NCBI GenBank assembly: GCA_000149265.1 | Contig: CH003424.1 | Location: forward strand, 773,717 to 837,716 | DNA: 64,000 nt | Source of the DNA: Ciona savignyi | Taxonomy: Eukaryota; Chordata; Ascidiacea; Phlebobranchia; Cionidae | Reading direction: 5' to 3' | Notes under the pieces: model-generated | Database searches by the model: none | Told to the model about the DNA's origin: nothing | The model's input: the letters and a program-made list of their open reading frames with translations, nothing else | Position numbers and translations under genes: made by a program | Part shown: piece after piece, positions 23,901 to 49,341 of the stretch | Layout: the number at the start of each line of letters is the position of its first letter | Position numbering within the stretch: position 1 is the stretch's first letter

Positions 23901-25018
23901 GGAAGTTAGCACGCAAGGTTTGTTAATTTCAATCTGTCATCCATAATTCTTGACAGATAACTAAGTCTGGAATAGGATTTTGTCCACAATGTATATCAAC
24001 AACACCTGACATAGTTAATGATTTAATCATGTCAAGTTTCACCTATTACACGTTATCGCTACAGTGTATAACCGAAAGGTCGTGGCATCGAAAACATCTT
24101 TCAACTCATTGGTTGGTTTCCTGTGTCAGGCACTTAGCGGATGTTACCTTAACCCAGTGCTTTAATGGGGTGATCAAATACACTAACAATGACCTTTTTA
24201 TGTTCAACACATTCCAATGGAAATGGCTGAGAAACTCAAGGCCCGCCGTGCAAATTTTTCTGGCCAAGTCAGTTTACAAATTGTCGTAATTAAATTGCAT
24301 CCTGAGTGATATGGTTTGGTTAATCCGCCCTCCCTGCAATTTGCATATTTGGTGTTTTGGTTATGTTACTACTTCTGTTAGGTTTAATCCAAACAGTAAT
24401 ATAGCTAAATAAGCATAGCCCTTTTTATACTTATACTGTGTGGATTTGCTGTTATGTTTTAAATACTGTAGCTTTCCCCTTTTTCTTATTTTAATAAACA
24501 TACCTCTTTACTCTAACGAATGAATGTTAACCTAACTGATAATATAATCTAATAACAATGTTTTAAATTCTTCAATACTAATAACATAAAAATGATAAAA
24601 ACATAATTGTTAGTGAAAAATTAAAATTAGCGTGTTGAGATCTTGCAGAAACAAGAGTATGCTGTTCAATGGTGAAAGGTCCCATAAAATTGTGACTTTT
24701 GTTTCTGAACCCATGGATAAAATAAAGTATAATACTAAACCAGACCATACCCCAGTTGAGAATTCGTACTCTTCAAACTCATTTCAGGTTTGGTATGAAT
24801 TTTGTTCAGCGTACCAGTATCGTTTGAAAGGGCCGGGAAAATGGTCTGGAGCAAGGGAGGCCATCATGGGGCAGAAGTCACGTATGTTCTTCCCCTTACA
24901 CACCCGCGCAACGTCTAAACGTTCAAAATCTAAAAATAAATTGCTTTTTTCGTACTACTGGCTTGTAGCTGTAGCACTTGGAGCATTCTATGTTTACAGA
25001 CGTCGAATATTGATGTGA
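17951..25018 (+). CDS. Flavin-containing monooxygenase, with one in-frame stop
   Basis: Twelve exons, 539 residues if the stop is ignored: 17951-18068, 18761-18932, 19133-19216, 20138-20253, 20432-20574, 20937-21022, 21278-21404, 21965-22153, 22606-22756, 23117-23220, 23819-23917, 24788-25018. The length fits vertebrate FMOs (about 530-560). Signatures: FAD-binding GAGASG (residues 10-15), the FMO fingerprint [11 protein letters not shown] (168-178), NADPH-binding GVGNSGGD (193-200), FATGF (328-332), and a C-terminal hydrophobic anchor after LFSYYW with an RRR end, as in ER-bound FMOs. FMOs oxygenate soft nucleophiles (N, S) with NADPH and O2. Oddities: TAG at 22046-22048 (residue 310) where the family has an acidic residue, and a weak GTTCGT donor after exon 3. 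A good acceptor (TTTATTGCAG) ends at 17940, 10 bases before the ATG. The remaining frame is intact, so this is a recent pseudogene, a null allele or a sequencing error. Confidence 0.9.
18536..18660 (+). repeat. tRNA-SINE, degenerate
   Basis: In FMO intron 1; recognisable from AACACACTGCAATAAC and TAACCCGA, no head. Confidence 0.5.
21449..21752 (+). repeat. tRNA-SINE, full length, with duplicated 20-bp head segment
   Basis: In FMO intron 7. The head contains gtcgcatttcagtcaaaggg twice in tandem (about 21473-21512), followed by GGTTCGAAACTGG and the normal body and tail. Confidence 0.8.
22388..22558. repeat. 18-bp minisatellite in FMO intron 8
   Basis: About nine copies of an 18-bp unit of the form caggcaaatctaactgac with few differences. 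Being a multiple of three, it keeps an open frame on the minus strand, which is not a gene. Confidence 0.85.
23502..23720 (+). repeat. tRNA-SINE, degenerate
   Basis: In FMO intron 10; the body words GGCAAGGCATTTAGCAG and TACAACATACTGAAATAGC are recognisable. Confidence 0.5.
24095..24182 (+). repeat. tRNA-SINE fragment
   Basis: In FMO intron 11; GGCACTTAGCGGATGTTACC and AACCCAGTGCTTTAATGGG match the mid-body. Confidence 0.45.
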
Positions 25019-26232
25019 ATTTATATCAAGTGTTCTCTGTTTGAGGAGTAATATCCACACTGCAAAGTGTTATTAGCTATTTACCTTTATAATCGTACTA
25101 TTATAGTACTAATCAATTATGCATGGGTTATGGCACTGTGTCTATGTTTTAATCATTTTATATCTAATTTCTAATACATTCGTTTTTTTATAATAGGTTA
25201 TATAATAATTATCAAATAATATGTTTTTATTCCCATCGCAGAACTAAAACGTTTTACTGTTATTCATCTAATACACTTTGAGCAAACGATTGTATAGTTT
25301 AACTATAAAACACTGCAAAATACTTAACCTTTTAAAAAGGTTTTGGAATGATACATCAATTATACAATGGGTTTTACACAAGCTTCCGATTTCACTGCTT
25401 TTTAATTTCTATGTTGTTACAATATTGAGGTATAACTACTGCTGTTTTACTGTTTTAACTTTTCTTCACTCCTATATCCTAACAATAAAGAGGTACAACC
25501 GCTGTTGTTTGCTGTTTTACCTTTCCTTTTTCCCATATCTTAACAATAACAAGATATAACTAAAGAGTGTCAACTACGTGTTTAATCACCACTATTTATA
25601 AAACACATTTTGTATGCTTAATATTCATGCGAGCAGTGTTCCTAACCACATTTTGTTTTTTGTACACATGTAGTTTGATTCTACAAGCATAAACGCATGG
25701 GTCCAATAGTTATCAAACCAATTTATTCCATGTGTAGTTAAAAAAAGAATAATCGTGTTAGATTTACGAACACTTCACCACAATGTTACACATCTTTAAT
25801 TTTCTTAGTAATTTAAAGCAATTTTATTTCTAATCACATCGGCGATAACGACAACAATGCTTATAAATTGGCCTATTTTTTTGTTTTTTATTTCCAATAG
25901 CAGAAATTTCCTTGCGGGGTTTTATAAAATTAAAAGTCGTTGCAAAATATCAACATGACAGTTGGGATTCCTGAATGTTTTAACCTGATTAAATAACCTC
26001 TTTATATCAATAATCTGCCAGCATGGCATGTCTGTCACCAGCGTGACGCAAAAAAACACGAAGTAACACCAAAATGTCGGAATTCCGAAGGAAACCATAA
26101 TTATTGTCAAATTTTTGTGATTTTTAGAATGCTTGGTATTCCCTTTTGTACTTGGGTAGGACCCTAGCAGATGTCTCTGGAACCAGTAAATTATTAGATT
26201 GTTGTAAAACTAAAAATTCGTTTTATTAGTAC

Positions 26233-26352
26233 ACATTACATTGCAATAGCGACGGTAACCGGACGGTGGGTGCAAGTTAATTTGATGATTTCCCGTATGA
26301 CGCCCCTTTTCGTTTTCCCATTTACGGTGATGTATCATAAATATTCTATTTA
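26233..26352 (+). repeat. tRNA-SINE, 3' half
   Basis: Starts at TGCAATAGCGACGGTAACC and ends in ataaatattctatt. Confidence 0.55.
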
Positions 26353-26468
26353 TTTCCTAAGTGCAGGCCATATTACCGGCTGTCTAAAAATATAAAAAAA
26401 ACTATCGTTAAATGCAGAAATGCAAACAAATACGGTCATTTTAATAAAAGTTTTACAAAATGGCAGTA

Positions 26469-26718
26469 AAGGATAGGATAGGATAGGATAGGAAATTCAT
26501 CTTTATCCCCGTGAATGGGAAAACCAAGTGGGTTAACACAGGGCAATCGTCAGATCACCTCGAGTCCATCGTCGGGTTACCGGAGCTATTGCAGCGTGTT
26601 GTATATGAAGTGCCTTGCCCAAGGACACAACCGACTAGCTAGCGACCAGTTTCGCACCTGCAACATTCCGATTGAAAGGCGACGCATTTAACCGTTAGAC
26701 CAACGGGCTGGACTAAAT
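26469..26718 (-). repeat. tRNA-SINE, internally deleted
   Basis: Four-fold aggat tail, then body, then a jump from TGTTGTATATGA straight to AGTGCCTTGCCCAAGG, so the middle (about 60 bp) is missing; the tRNA-like head is present. Confidence 0.8.
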
Positions 26719-27715
26719 CTTAGAATATAAATAGTCTAATCGTAATAAGTCAAATATAAGTTGTAAAGATGTTGTAAAATGAAATTTGGAGTTTGTTTAA
26801 ATGTACCATCAAGATATCAAGTGCCAACTACTGCCTGAACGTATGGGGAAATAGGATTAGTGTAATTGGATTGGTGACTATTTTTATAACAGTTCAAGTT
26901 CGCTGAACATATTCCCACATACATGTACATATAGGAGTGGGCACTGAGTTTTTAAATCCCTAAACAGCAACGTCTCCGATATAAAACCACACTTTCCTCT
27001 GAGAACAAGTGGAATTAAACTTTACAAAAGGGATGAAATCAAGATATTTAATAACATTTGCTTAAAATTTTAACAAAAGAGGTATAAAGAAAAGGGATTT
27101 TTTTAAATTTTCATAAAAGAAGATACATAAAAAAGAGATTTTTTAAATTTTTAACAAAGTATACAGAAAATTTTTAAGATTTACCCAAATATATATGTTT
27201 AAAAGGGATTTTAAAGTTCTAAAATCTGCGGGCTGTGACAACTTGCCATCCATCATGGAAGAAATCAAAAGATTGATATCTTCAATCCCGTGAACGTATA
27301 TTCACCTCACGTTTAATGTTGTAACTGTCTAGACAGGACGATTAAGTCTTCAATCCGGTATGCTGCATTTATAATTGGCATCCTCCATATATAGTCATTT
27401 GTTGAATAGGTTAATGCTACTGCAGTATAGCATTCGATTTGCAAATAGCCTTACATAGTGAAGTGGGCAGGGTCGGTGGTTATGGCCAAAAAGGTAAAAT
27501 TTCGACCATTTTAATTTGCAGCCGTATTTTGGGTTATACATATACAGTATGTTTAACCGAATAGTTAGCTGGACCAATTCATAGAGAGCATTTGTGGCCG
27601 AATGGTTAGCGCCACCGCGACTATTCATATACAGTAAACGAAAAGATCGCTAATCATTCGGCACACTACCATAACCATTTTTTTTATAATTTAGAACAAA
27701 GAAATAAAATTTAAA

Positions 27716-29701
27716 ATGCTCGGTAGCTGTGGCGTTAAATATTTGTTGGTTTTATCCGCATGTAGCGCTGTTGCGCATGTTGTCCACTCCACTAACCAGG
27801 TCCTTCTGACCTGTGGGGCGGGTGGGGCGGGTGGGGCAGGTGGGGCGGAAAAAGGTTCCAGGGGATTCCCTGGAAAACAGGGGCCGAAAGGTATGAAGGG
27901 TCATATGGGGTTAAAAGGGGTGAAAGGAGACAACGGTGATAGTGGGGGTTCCCCGCTAACCCAAGAAGAATTGTATGCAATAAGAACGAGTTTAAATCGG
28001 AGTCGAGTCGCAATTTCTACCCTGGTGAGAGAACTTCGGAACTTGAGTAAGTTTCTGTTTATACTTTGCCGATTCCTGTAGATTTATAACAACGATCATG
28101 TGGCCAAATGATTAAATTCTATATCAGTTTAAAAAGGGCTTATGAGCCTATCATTGTTTCGAAAGCTGTCATTTTTAATCAAAAAAATCCTTGATAAAAC
28201 TTATTTTGGTTAACTTTTTTATGTTTTTATTAGAATCGTTGGCTGGAAAAATGGAAGGCAAAATAAGTAAGTGGAATATTTAATTATAACATACTAACTA
28301 ATATTTACAGATAAAACTACGGTAGTTCGTTTTTGGATTACAATTTTACCAGAAAAAGTTATAATAAATGAGTTTGTTGATTTGAATTAAAATCAACCTG
28401 TAAACTTGCCCATAGTAAATGTGCGTGCGTTGGCAGAGGAGAATATAGGATAATTATGTTTTATCCCCGGGGATGTGAAAACGCAAGTGGGTGTTAACAG
28501 ACGGGCAATCGTCATATTACCTCGCGTTCACCGTCGGGTTACCGGAGATTACAGTGTGTTGTGTATGATTCACACGTTTCTTCAATTTTAGTAAAACCCA
28601 TTTATCCGTTTTAAAATTTGTTTTCAAATGATGCCCGTTAAGTACCTTGCCTAAGAACACATCTCGTAACTTCGCCGGTTAAAAGCAATTCATATTTACA
28701 GTTCTACTCGGCCACGAATGGTATTCTCCGGGCAATGGTTTTATATACCGCATCTTGCAATCGCGGCTGGGCTACACAGCATCACAAAGAGCATGCCGTA
28801 ATATAAACGCCAAGTTGGCGGTTACTGGTATTAAAGATATCAGCGTTCGAAGGTATATTACATAGGTTATCTTGTATAAGTTTACTACATATTTTTCGAC
28901 CATAGGAATTACGCGAACGTAAATGAAATAATGAAATACATTTATCTGTGGTCGTGCGGGCATATAGTTTTCCGTTACGTATTAGTTTGCTGACCACGAC
29001 CTTGTAAGTGCTTTTGTAAACAATACGCGCCATATCGGATAGAATGAGTATTTGTACTTGCCAGGCATAGAATGGGAAAAACAAATGTATTTTTGGTTAA
29101 ACCAACTCTACTGTTGCGTAAATGGTAGCTCAGTGTGCCGAGCATGGCGTCGTTAATCCCAAATCGTGGGTTCGGTTCTCACGTGAAACCGTACTATTCT
29201 GCCATTACATTTTTAACCTATAACAATATCATATATACTTGCCCCTGGTGATGATTTAAGACCTACATTATGAAATAGGATAAAATATTCATCCAGTCCC
29301 CGTGAATGGGAAAAATCAACCTAGCGACAAGTTTCGAAGCTGTAACGCTTTGTTCAAAAAGCAACTTAATAATTAACTACTCTAATCGGTTGGAATGATA
29401 TACTTAACGTATTATTCTGTTTGAAAGGAGAATCTCAGCCTACAACCGGGCCAGATTTACATCGGACTCCTCCGGCCGCAGAAGGTTGTGGTTAGGTCTC
29501 ACAGACCGGGCACAAGAGGGACGATGGGTTTGGGCGGATGGGAACCCACTTCGGGGTGGTCAAGCTGATTGGAGACCCGGTAGTCCAAACGGAGGAAGGG
29601 CAGCGAATTGTGGAGAGATCAAAAATGGTGGAATGAATGATAATTCCTGCATTTCCAGAACGACAACACGTCCGTTATGTGAACGACGCTTTGGTGAATA
29701 A
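27716..29701 (+). CDS. Collectin-like secreted C-type lectin
   Basis: Four exons, 262 residues: 27716-28046, 28234-28266, 28702-28852, 29428-29701; phases 1, 1, 2 agree. The order is a signal-like N-terminus, a GAGGAGGAGG segment, eleven unbroken Gly-X-Y triplets (residues 47-79), a helical neck (about 80-121) and a complete C-type lectin domain (about 126-262). The domain shows GHEWY, LWLGLTDRAQEGRWVWADG, SPNGG, NCGEI, MNDNSC and LCERR. The Ca-site position usually EPN or QPD reads SPN, while the later ND is kept, so classical mannose-type binding is uncertain. This architecture is that of collectins, which recognise microbial sugars in body fluid. An AATAAA follows the stop by about 90 bases. 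SINEs lie in introns 2 and 3. Confidence 0.88.
28444..28700 (-). repeat. tRNA-SINE, diverged
   Basis: In collectin intron 2, directly abutting the acceptor of exon 3; tail decayed, body words CACCGTCGGGTTACCGGAG clear. Confidence 0.65.
29107..29182 (+). repeat. tRNA-like sequence (Asn-type arms), probably a pseudo-tRNA
   Basis: In collectin intron 3. A D-arm GCTC/GAGC, an anticodon-like arm with GTT in its loop, and a T-arm GTGGG/CTCAC around TTCGGTT can be drawn, but the acceptor stem does not pair. Reads as a tRNA-derived relic rather than a working gene. Confidence 0.3.
29276..29352 (-). repeat. tRNA-SINE, internally deleted fragment
   Basis: The CCCCGTGAATGGGAAAAATC tail part joins directly to CTAGCGACAAGTTTCGAAGC from the head. 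Confidence 0.55.
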
Positions 29702-29792
29702 GTGTGAATTGGACAAAATATGTGTCAGACACCCAATCATGCTTATTTATTTCATTTCGCAAAACAGAGCCGTGTTGGCTTACCTATATTTT

Positions 29793-29798
29793 AATAAA
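29793..29798 (+). terminator. Polyadenylation signal of the collectin gene
   Basis: AATAAA 92 bases after the stop codon; first match downstream. Confidence 0.6.
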
Positions 29799-29879
29799 GA
29801 ACATAAATGTAAATATTATTTTCATATTATAAAATACCTACTGCACACCATACATCTTCATATTATGAGAATAAAGAAT

Positions 29880-30025
29880 ATAATATTTATGATAATCTTG
29901 TGAATGGGAAAATGCAAGGGGTTTAACACACTGCCAATCGTCAGATTACCTCGCGCCCACCGTCGGGTTACCGGGGCTATAACATTTTGTTGTGTATGAT
30001 TGAGATGGTTCTTCACTTTTGGAGT
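29880..30025 (-). repeat. tRNA-SINE, 3' half
   Basis: GTGAATGGGAAAATGCAAGG to TGTTGTGTATGATTGAGA; no head. Confidence 0.6.
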
Positions 30026-30794
30026 TTTTACTGACTTAAGTACAATGTTTTGTTCAAAATAATTAATGATATTAAATAATAAATTTAATAATGTATAATA
30101 ATGTTCACATTTTTTGCGTCGCGGGAACAACTTATTCATACAAGTTTGATTCGCTTGTACCCTCACCATGATATAAAAAAATACATTATAACCGTTCACG
30201 CAATGTGTGTTTGATCAGTGACAACAGCTAAATATGTGCCGTTTTAGCAAGATGAGTCATATACTAGCTTTTTTTTGTTTTCCGAATTGTGTTTCGCTTT
30301 TAGGGCCTGTGGTTGTCTGTTCGGGTTAAAGATTAACACCAAATATGTCAATTTTTATTGTTATTGCTAAGGAAATTTAACATTACCCCGAAAATACTGT
30401 AATGACTGACTCAGTGAGGTATAAACGCCCGTTTAAAAGGGAAAAATAATAAAATTAAATAAAAATATTCAGGAGTGTTAGCTAGGGCATGGTATAGATA
30501 GATGTATATGAATATATAATAAGTATCAAAGATAAATTTTACACTGTCGTAAGACAAAAATTGGTGTCAGAGAGCTTTTCGATATTTATTCCATCATAAA
30601 CAGCCAAATTAGGGTAACAATTTCGATAATGTTACGTAATTTAAGTCAGATCAGCTCAAACTTTATTTTCACTAGCTAGTCCCAGGAGATTTATGAAAAT
30701 CCCGAATACGCCAAATTGACTAACGCGCCTTTAGATACGAAGAAGTTTTCTAAACCGACTAAAACCTTTCTGTGCAGACTTGTCATTTTCCATC

Positions 30795-30912
30795 ATTCCA
30801 CTGAGTTTAAGCAAAGTCCGTTAACGGCCTCGCCTAAAGACACAACCGACTAGCTAGCTATCAGTTTCAAACTTTCAACCCTTCGGTTGATAGGCGACGC
30901 ATTAACCCAGAT
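30795..30912 (-). repeat. tRNA-SINE head fragment
   Basis: Only the 5' half: CTAAAGACACAACCGACTAGC through TAGGCGACGCATTAACCCA. Confidence 0.55.
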
Positions 30913-31339
30913 TAAATATATTTTTCACACATAAAATACACGGTTGATGTACCGCTTTTGCTGTAAAGATTCTACTGGTCATATCGCGCCTTACCTTGTG
31001 TGGTTCGCTAACCTGAGGTGTTGATTGCAGAAACATACAGCTTAGTCTATAATATAAATGTGGGTAAAAATGGTACCGATTATTACGTGGTTGACTCTAT
31101 GGTTATTAATTCGCGTTTATTTTATGTTTAACACATGACATGCAAAATAACTTAGAAATGCATTTTTGGTGATAACGCATGGACCATGGTATTGATTCAA
31201 GAGAATAAATAGCATTTCGCTATGGCAATACACCAGTTAATCATTTCAGTACTCGCTCATTTAAAACCCTCGCGCCCTGTTGGCAATATAAGACCGATGG
31301 TCGGTTCGTAAATAAAGCCCGGCATCATAATTGGACATT

Positions 31340-31642
31340 AGGATAGGATAGGATAGGATATTTGTGTTTATCCCCTTGAATGGGACAACTAAAGGGGTTA
31401 ACACACGGGCAATCGTCAGATTACCTCGCGCCCACCGTCGGGTTACGAGAGCTACTACAGTGTGATATGTATGAATCGCACGTTACTTTAATTTAGTAGA
31501 ACCCATTAATTTGCTGGGCCAAGGCAATGTCCGTTAAGTGCCTTGCCCAAGGACGCAGCCGACTAGATGGCAAGCAGTTTCGTACCTGCCACCCTTAGGC
31601 TGAAAGGCGACGCACTAACCCACTAAACTGATCTGTCGGACA
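31340..31642 (-). repeat. tRNA-SINE, full length
   Basis: Four aggat units, complete body and head ending AACCCACTAAACTGATCTG, the older gattagcttggtgggtt-type head. Confidence 0.8.
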
Positions 31643-32653
31643 TTATATTATATAAAATGTTCCTAAAATTAGTAGGTGTTTATGAGTAAGGTGTTTGTCA
31701 AAAAAGAACAAATATGTTATTAAGAAAACATTATCTTAACTTATTATCTTATGATGGCACATGGGTTGGATAGTCTTGTCTATTCGGTCAATATTTAAAC
31801 AACATTTTTCTACCTTCGTCCTTTACCTGCATGCATCATTGCTTACTTGTTTCTAAGCTTTTTTCGCATACTTATTGTTTTTTTTATTATAGTTGACTTA
31901 CATTTATTAAAGGTTTTTCAAAGGGCGATTAAAAGTGAACTAAAATGAAACCTATAAAAGTAAGTCAACATTGCTAAATTATGTAGCGTCACTACCGACG
32001 AATAAACACAGGGGATTTACTGGAATTGCTGCGGTTTTTCGTTGTCGTTGCAACGCTTAGAAAGATTTAAACTTAGTTTGACTTTTCCGTAAATTCAGAT
32101 GTCGAAATAGTTGTTTTAAAATCTCATTGTTAATTAAAACCTTTAAGAAACAGTAGAAGATGCGATAATACAACGATCACCAAAGTAAACAGTGCAATAT
32201 AAGCATTTTAAGAGGTTTAATTTACGTCGGGCGTATTTTAATGATTAACTTACAAAGAATGACCGTAAATTCGATGTAATGCAATCGCATTAGATCAATA
32301 ATTAACGCTATGTTACGTAACTATAAGCTTTAACATTTAGTAAGTGGAATTTTTGGAGCTGAATTTGTTCAGTAGGCCAGTACATACTTACAAAAAGCAG
32401 TGAAAGGTTTGCTTACCTGTGGTTCAATCAGATAGATATTCAAAGTCGTCAACTAGCTTGTAAAATACGCAGCAATATTTTCTAATGAATAATAGTATTA
32501 CTTGCATGAAATGGCCACAGTGACGCAACATACGTATAAGTTACAAAACAATGCTATTTCTAAAGTTAGATATTTTCGTAAAATTATAACGTCACAATAG
32601 CACCTATACGTTAAATGTTAGTAAGTCCTAAGCTTACCCATATGTATTACAGT

Positions 32654-33120
32654 CAGGGCCGGTTTTAGGCCGATTTGACCGATTAGATCAAATTGGGCCC
32701 CGCACCTTGAAGGGGCCCCGCGCTAGCGGGGTTCTTTCTGTATTACGAGGTTGAAAATACTACTGAAGCGTAAAATAAAAAGTGAAATAATATTCTTTAT
32801 CATAATATCAATTTGTTATGCATCGTAACTAAGTCAAATTTATATTTATGTGTCTGCCTGTTACGTCATAATGAATATTGTTGCTCAACAATATATATAC
32901 TGTATAGTGTATATGTTTGGAAGTAAAACAATATATCGTAAATAAGCGTCCACATTACCTTTAATTTGTTTTAGAGCAAGTATGAAATGTCTATTTTTGT
33001 AGTTTGTGTGTACTAGTATGTATTTTGTGATATATAAACACCCATAAATTTTGCTATGAAGAGTAGGGGCCCCGCCATCACATTTCTAATTGGGCCCCGC
33101 GGTTCCTAGCACCGGGCCTG
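32654..33120. mobile_element. hAT-type MITE (467 bp)
   Basis: Ends CAGGGCCGG and CCGGGCCTG with GC-rich inner blocks (GGGCCCCGC). Perfect 8-bp target duplication attacagt at 32646-32653 and 33121-33128. AT-rich interior without coding content. Confidence 0.9.
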
Positions 33121-33798
33121 ATTACAGTAGAACATATTACATCAATAATTATATTATGAATAGTACAACACAAACCACGTGTGTCTTTGACTTAACCAGT
33201 GTGAGTGTAGCGCGTGAGAAACTATAAAACACCACCAGATAGGCCTTATGTTTCGTTGCTAGGGCAAATAGGGAAAAGCACTGCTATAGGAAAAGCACTT
33301 ATTTTCACGAGATTTAACAAATACGACATAAAAACTTTCTAGCCTTGGGTAAGAATCGAACTCACAATCTTACCCGTATCATGAAGTCGTGTATTTTGTT
33401 GTCTTTGATGAAGAGAGTAATTAATCGAAAAACATATGATTTAGCAAACACGTTGCAATTATTTTTAACACTTTATGTCCGATAACGACGGTCTGATTGT
33501 GTATAATGTGAATTGTTTAATAAGGAAAAACTAAATTAAGAAAATTAGGGTAGGGAGAATCTGCTCACTAAAATGAAGGTTATAATTCTTTAAGGTTATA
33601 TTTAGCGCTAGGGTCAGAAATTGTTTTGGGGGTTGAGATAAGTATTTTAAACAGGATTAGAATTAGTTTCTGTGGTTTTAGTGATCAGTTTTCCTTCTTT
33701 CCCCTTTTTAGTGCTGGCCCTTTTCCGATTCCGGGTTGTAATTATTCAATTTCGTACAGGCGAGTTTATATTGCAGTAAAAGCAACAAAATAGGGAAA

Positions 33799-49136
<15,338 letters not shown>

Positions 49137-49157
49137 AGCACAGATGGATTTGACACT

Positions 49158-49163
49158 TTTATT
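49158..49163 (-). terminator. Candidate polyadenylation signal, secreted-protein gene copy A
   Basis: Minus-strand AATAAA about 180 bases after the stop at 49342; conserved in copy B at 57291-57296. It lies inside the 3' UTR of the convergent DPP gene. Confidence 0.5.
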
Positions 49164-49288
49164 CCACACCAAATCTGTTTCACCAATATTTCATAATTTG
49201 CAATAGATAGTCAACGTAATATTCATTTAAAGCGGTAATTCTTTCTATTTATCACCTAACAATTGTTTTCGAGTAACTTAAAGCGCAG

Positions 49289-49316
49289 ATTACGTCACCA
49301 CTGATAGTGACGTAAT
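49289..49316. other. Perfect 10-bp stem-loop between convergent genes
   Basis: ATTACGTCAC, an 8-base loop, then GTGACGTAAT. Present in copy B at 57421-57448 with one change confined to the loop. It overlaps the plus-strand AATAAA. Each arm contains a TGACGTAA-type CRE/bZIP-like core, so it could equally be a protein-binding site. Confidence 0.55.
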
Positions 49317-49319
49317 AAA
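49314..49319 (+). terminator. Candidate polyadenylation signal of the DPP gene
   Basis: First AATAAA after the DPP stop (about 178 bases downstream). If used, the DPP transcript overlaps the 3' end of the minus-strand gene whose signal is at 49158. Confidence 0.5.
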
Positions 49320-49341
49320 CGATGTGCAGAATATAGAATCT

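Larger units (their letters stand above)
25019..27715. other. Intergenic region, FMO to collectin
   Basis: No gene seen. Holds an imperfect twofold repeat of about 65 bp (25425-25560), two SINEs (26233-26352, 26469-26718), an AT-rich stretch with an irregular repeat (27040-27200) and tRNA-like words GTGGCCGAATGGTTAGCG near 27595. Confidence 0.5.
30026..33798. other. Intergenic region, collectin to DPP gene
   Basis: No gene supported. Contains SINE pieces (30795-30912, 31340-31642) and a hAT-type MITE (32654-33120). A segment near 33545-33715 (CTCACTAAAATGA ... CAGTTTTCCTTC) resembles 36040-36130, a short dispersed repeat. Confidence 0.5.

Noticed and set aside
24632..24787. Coding start at 24632 for the last FMO exon
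   Set aside because: The acceptor TTTCAG at 24787 and the phase from exon 11 place the exon start at 24788; upstream frame is intron.
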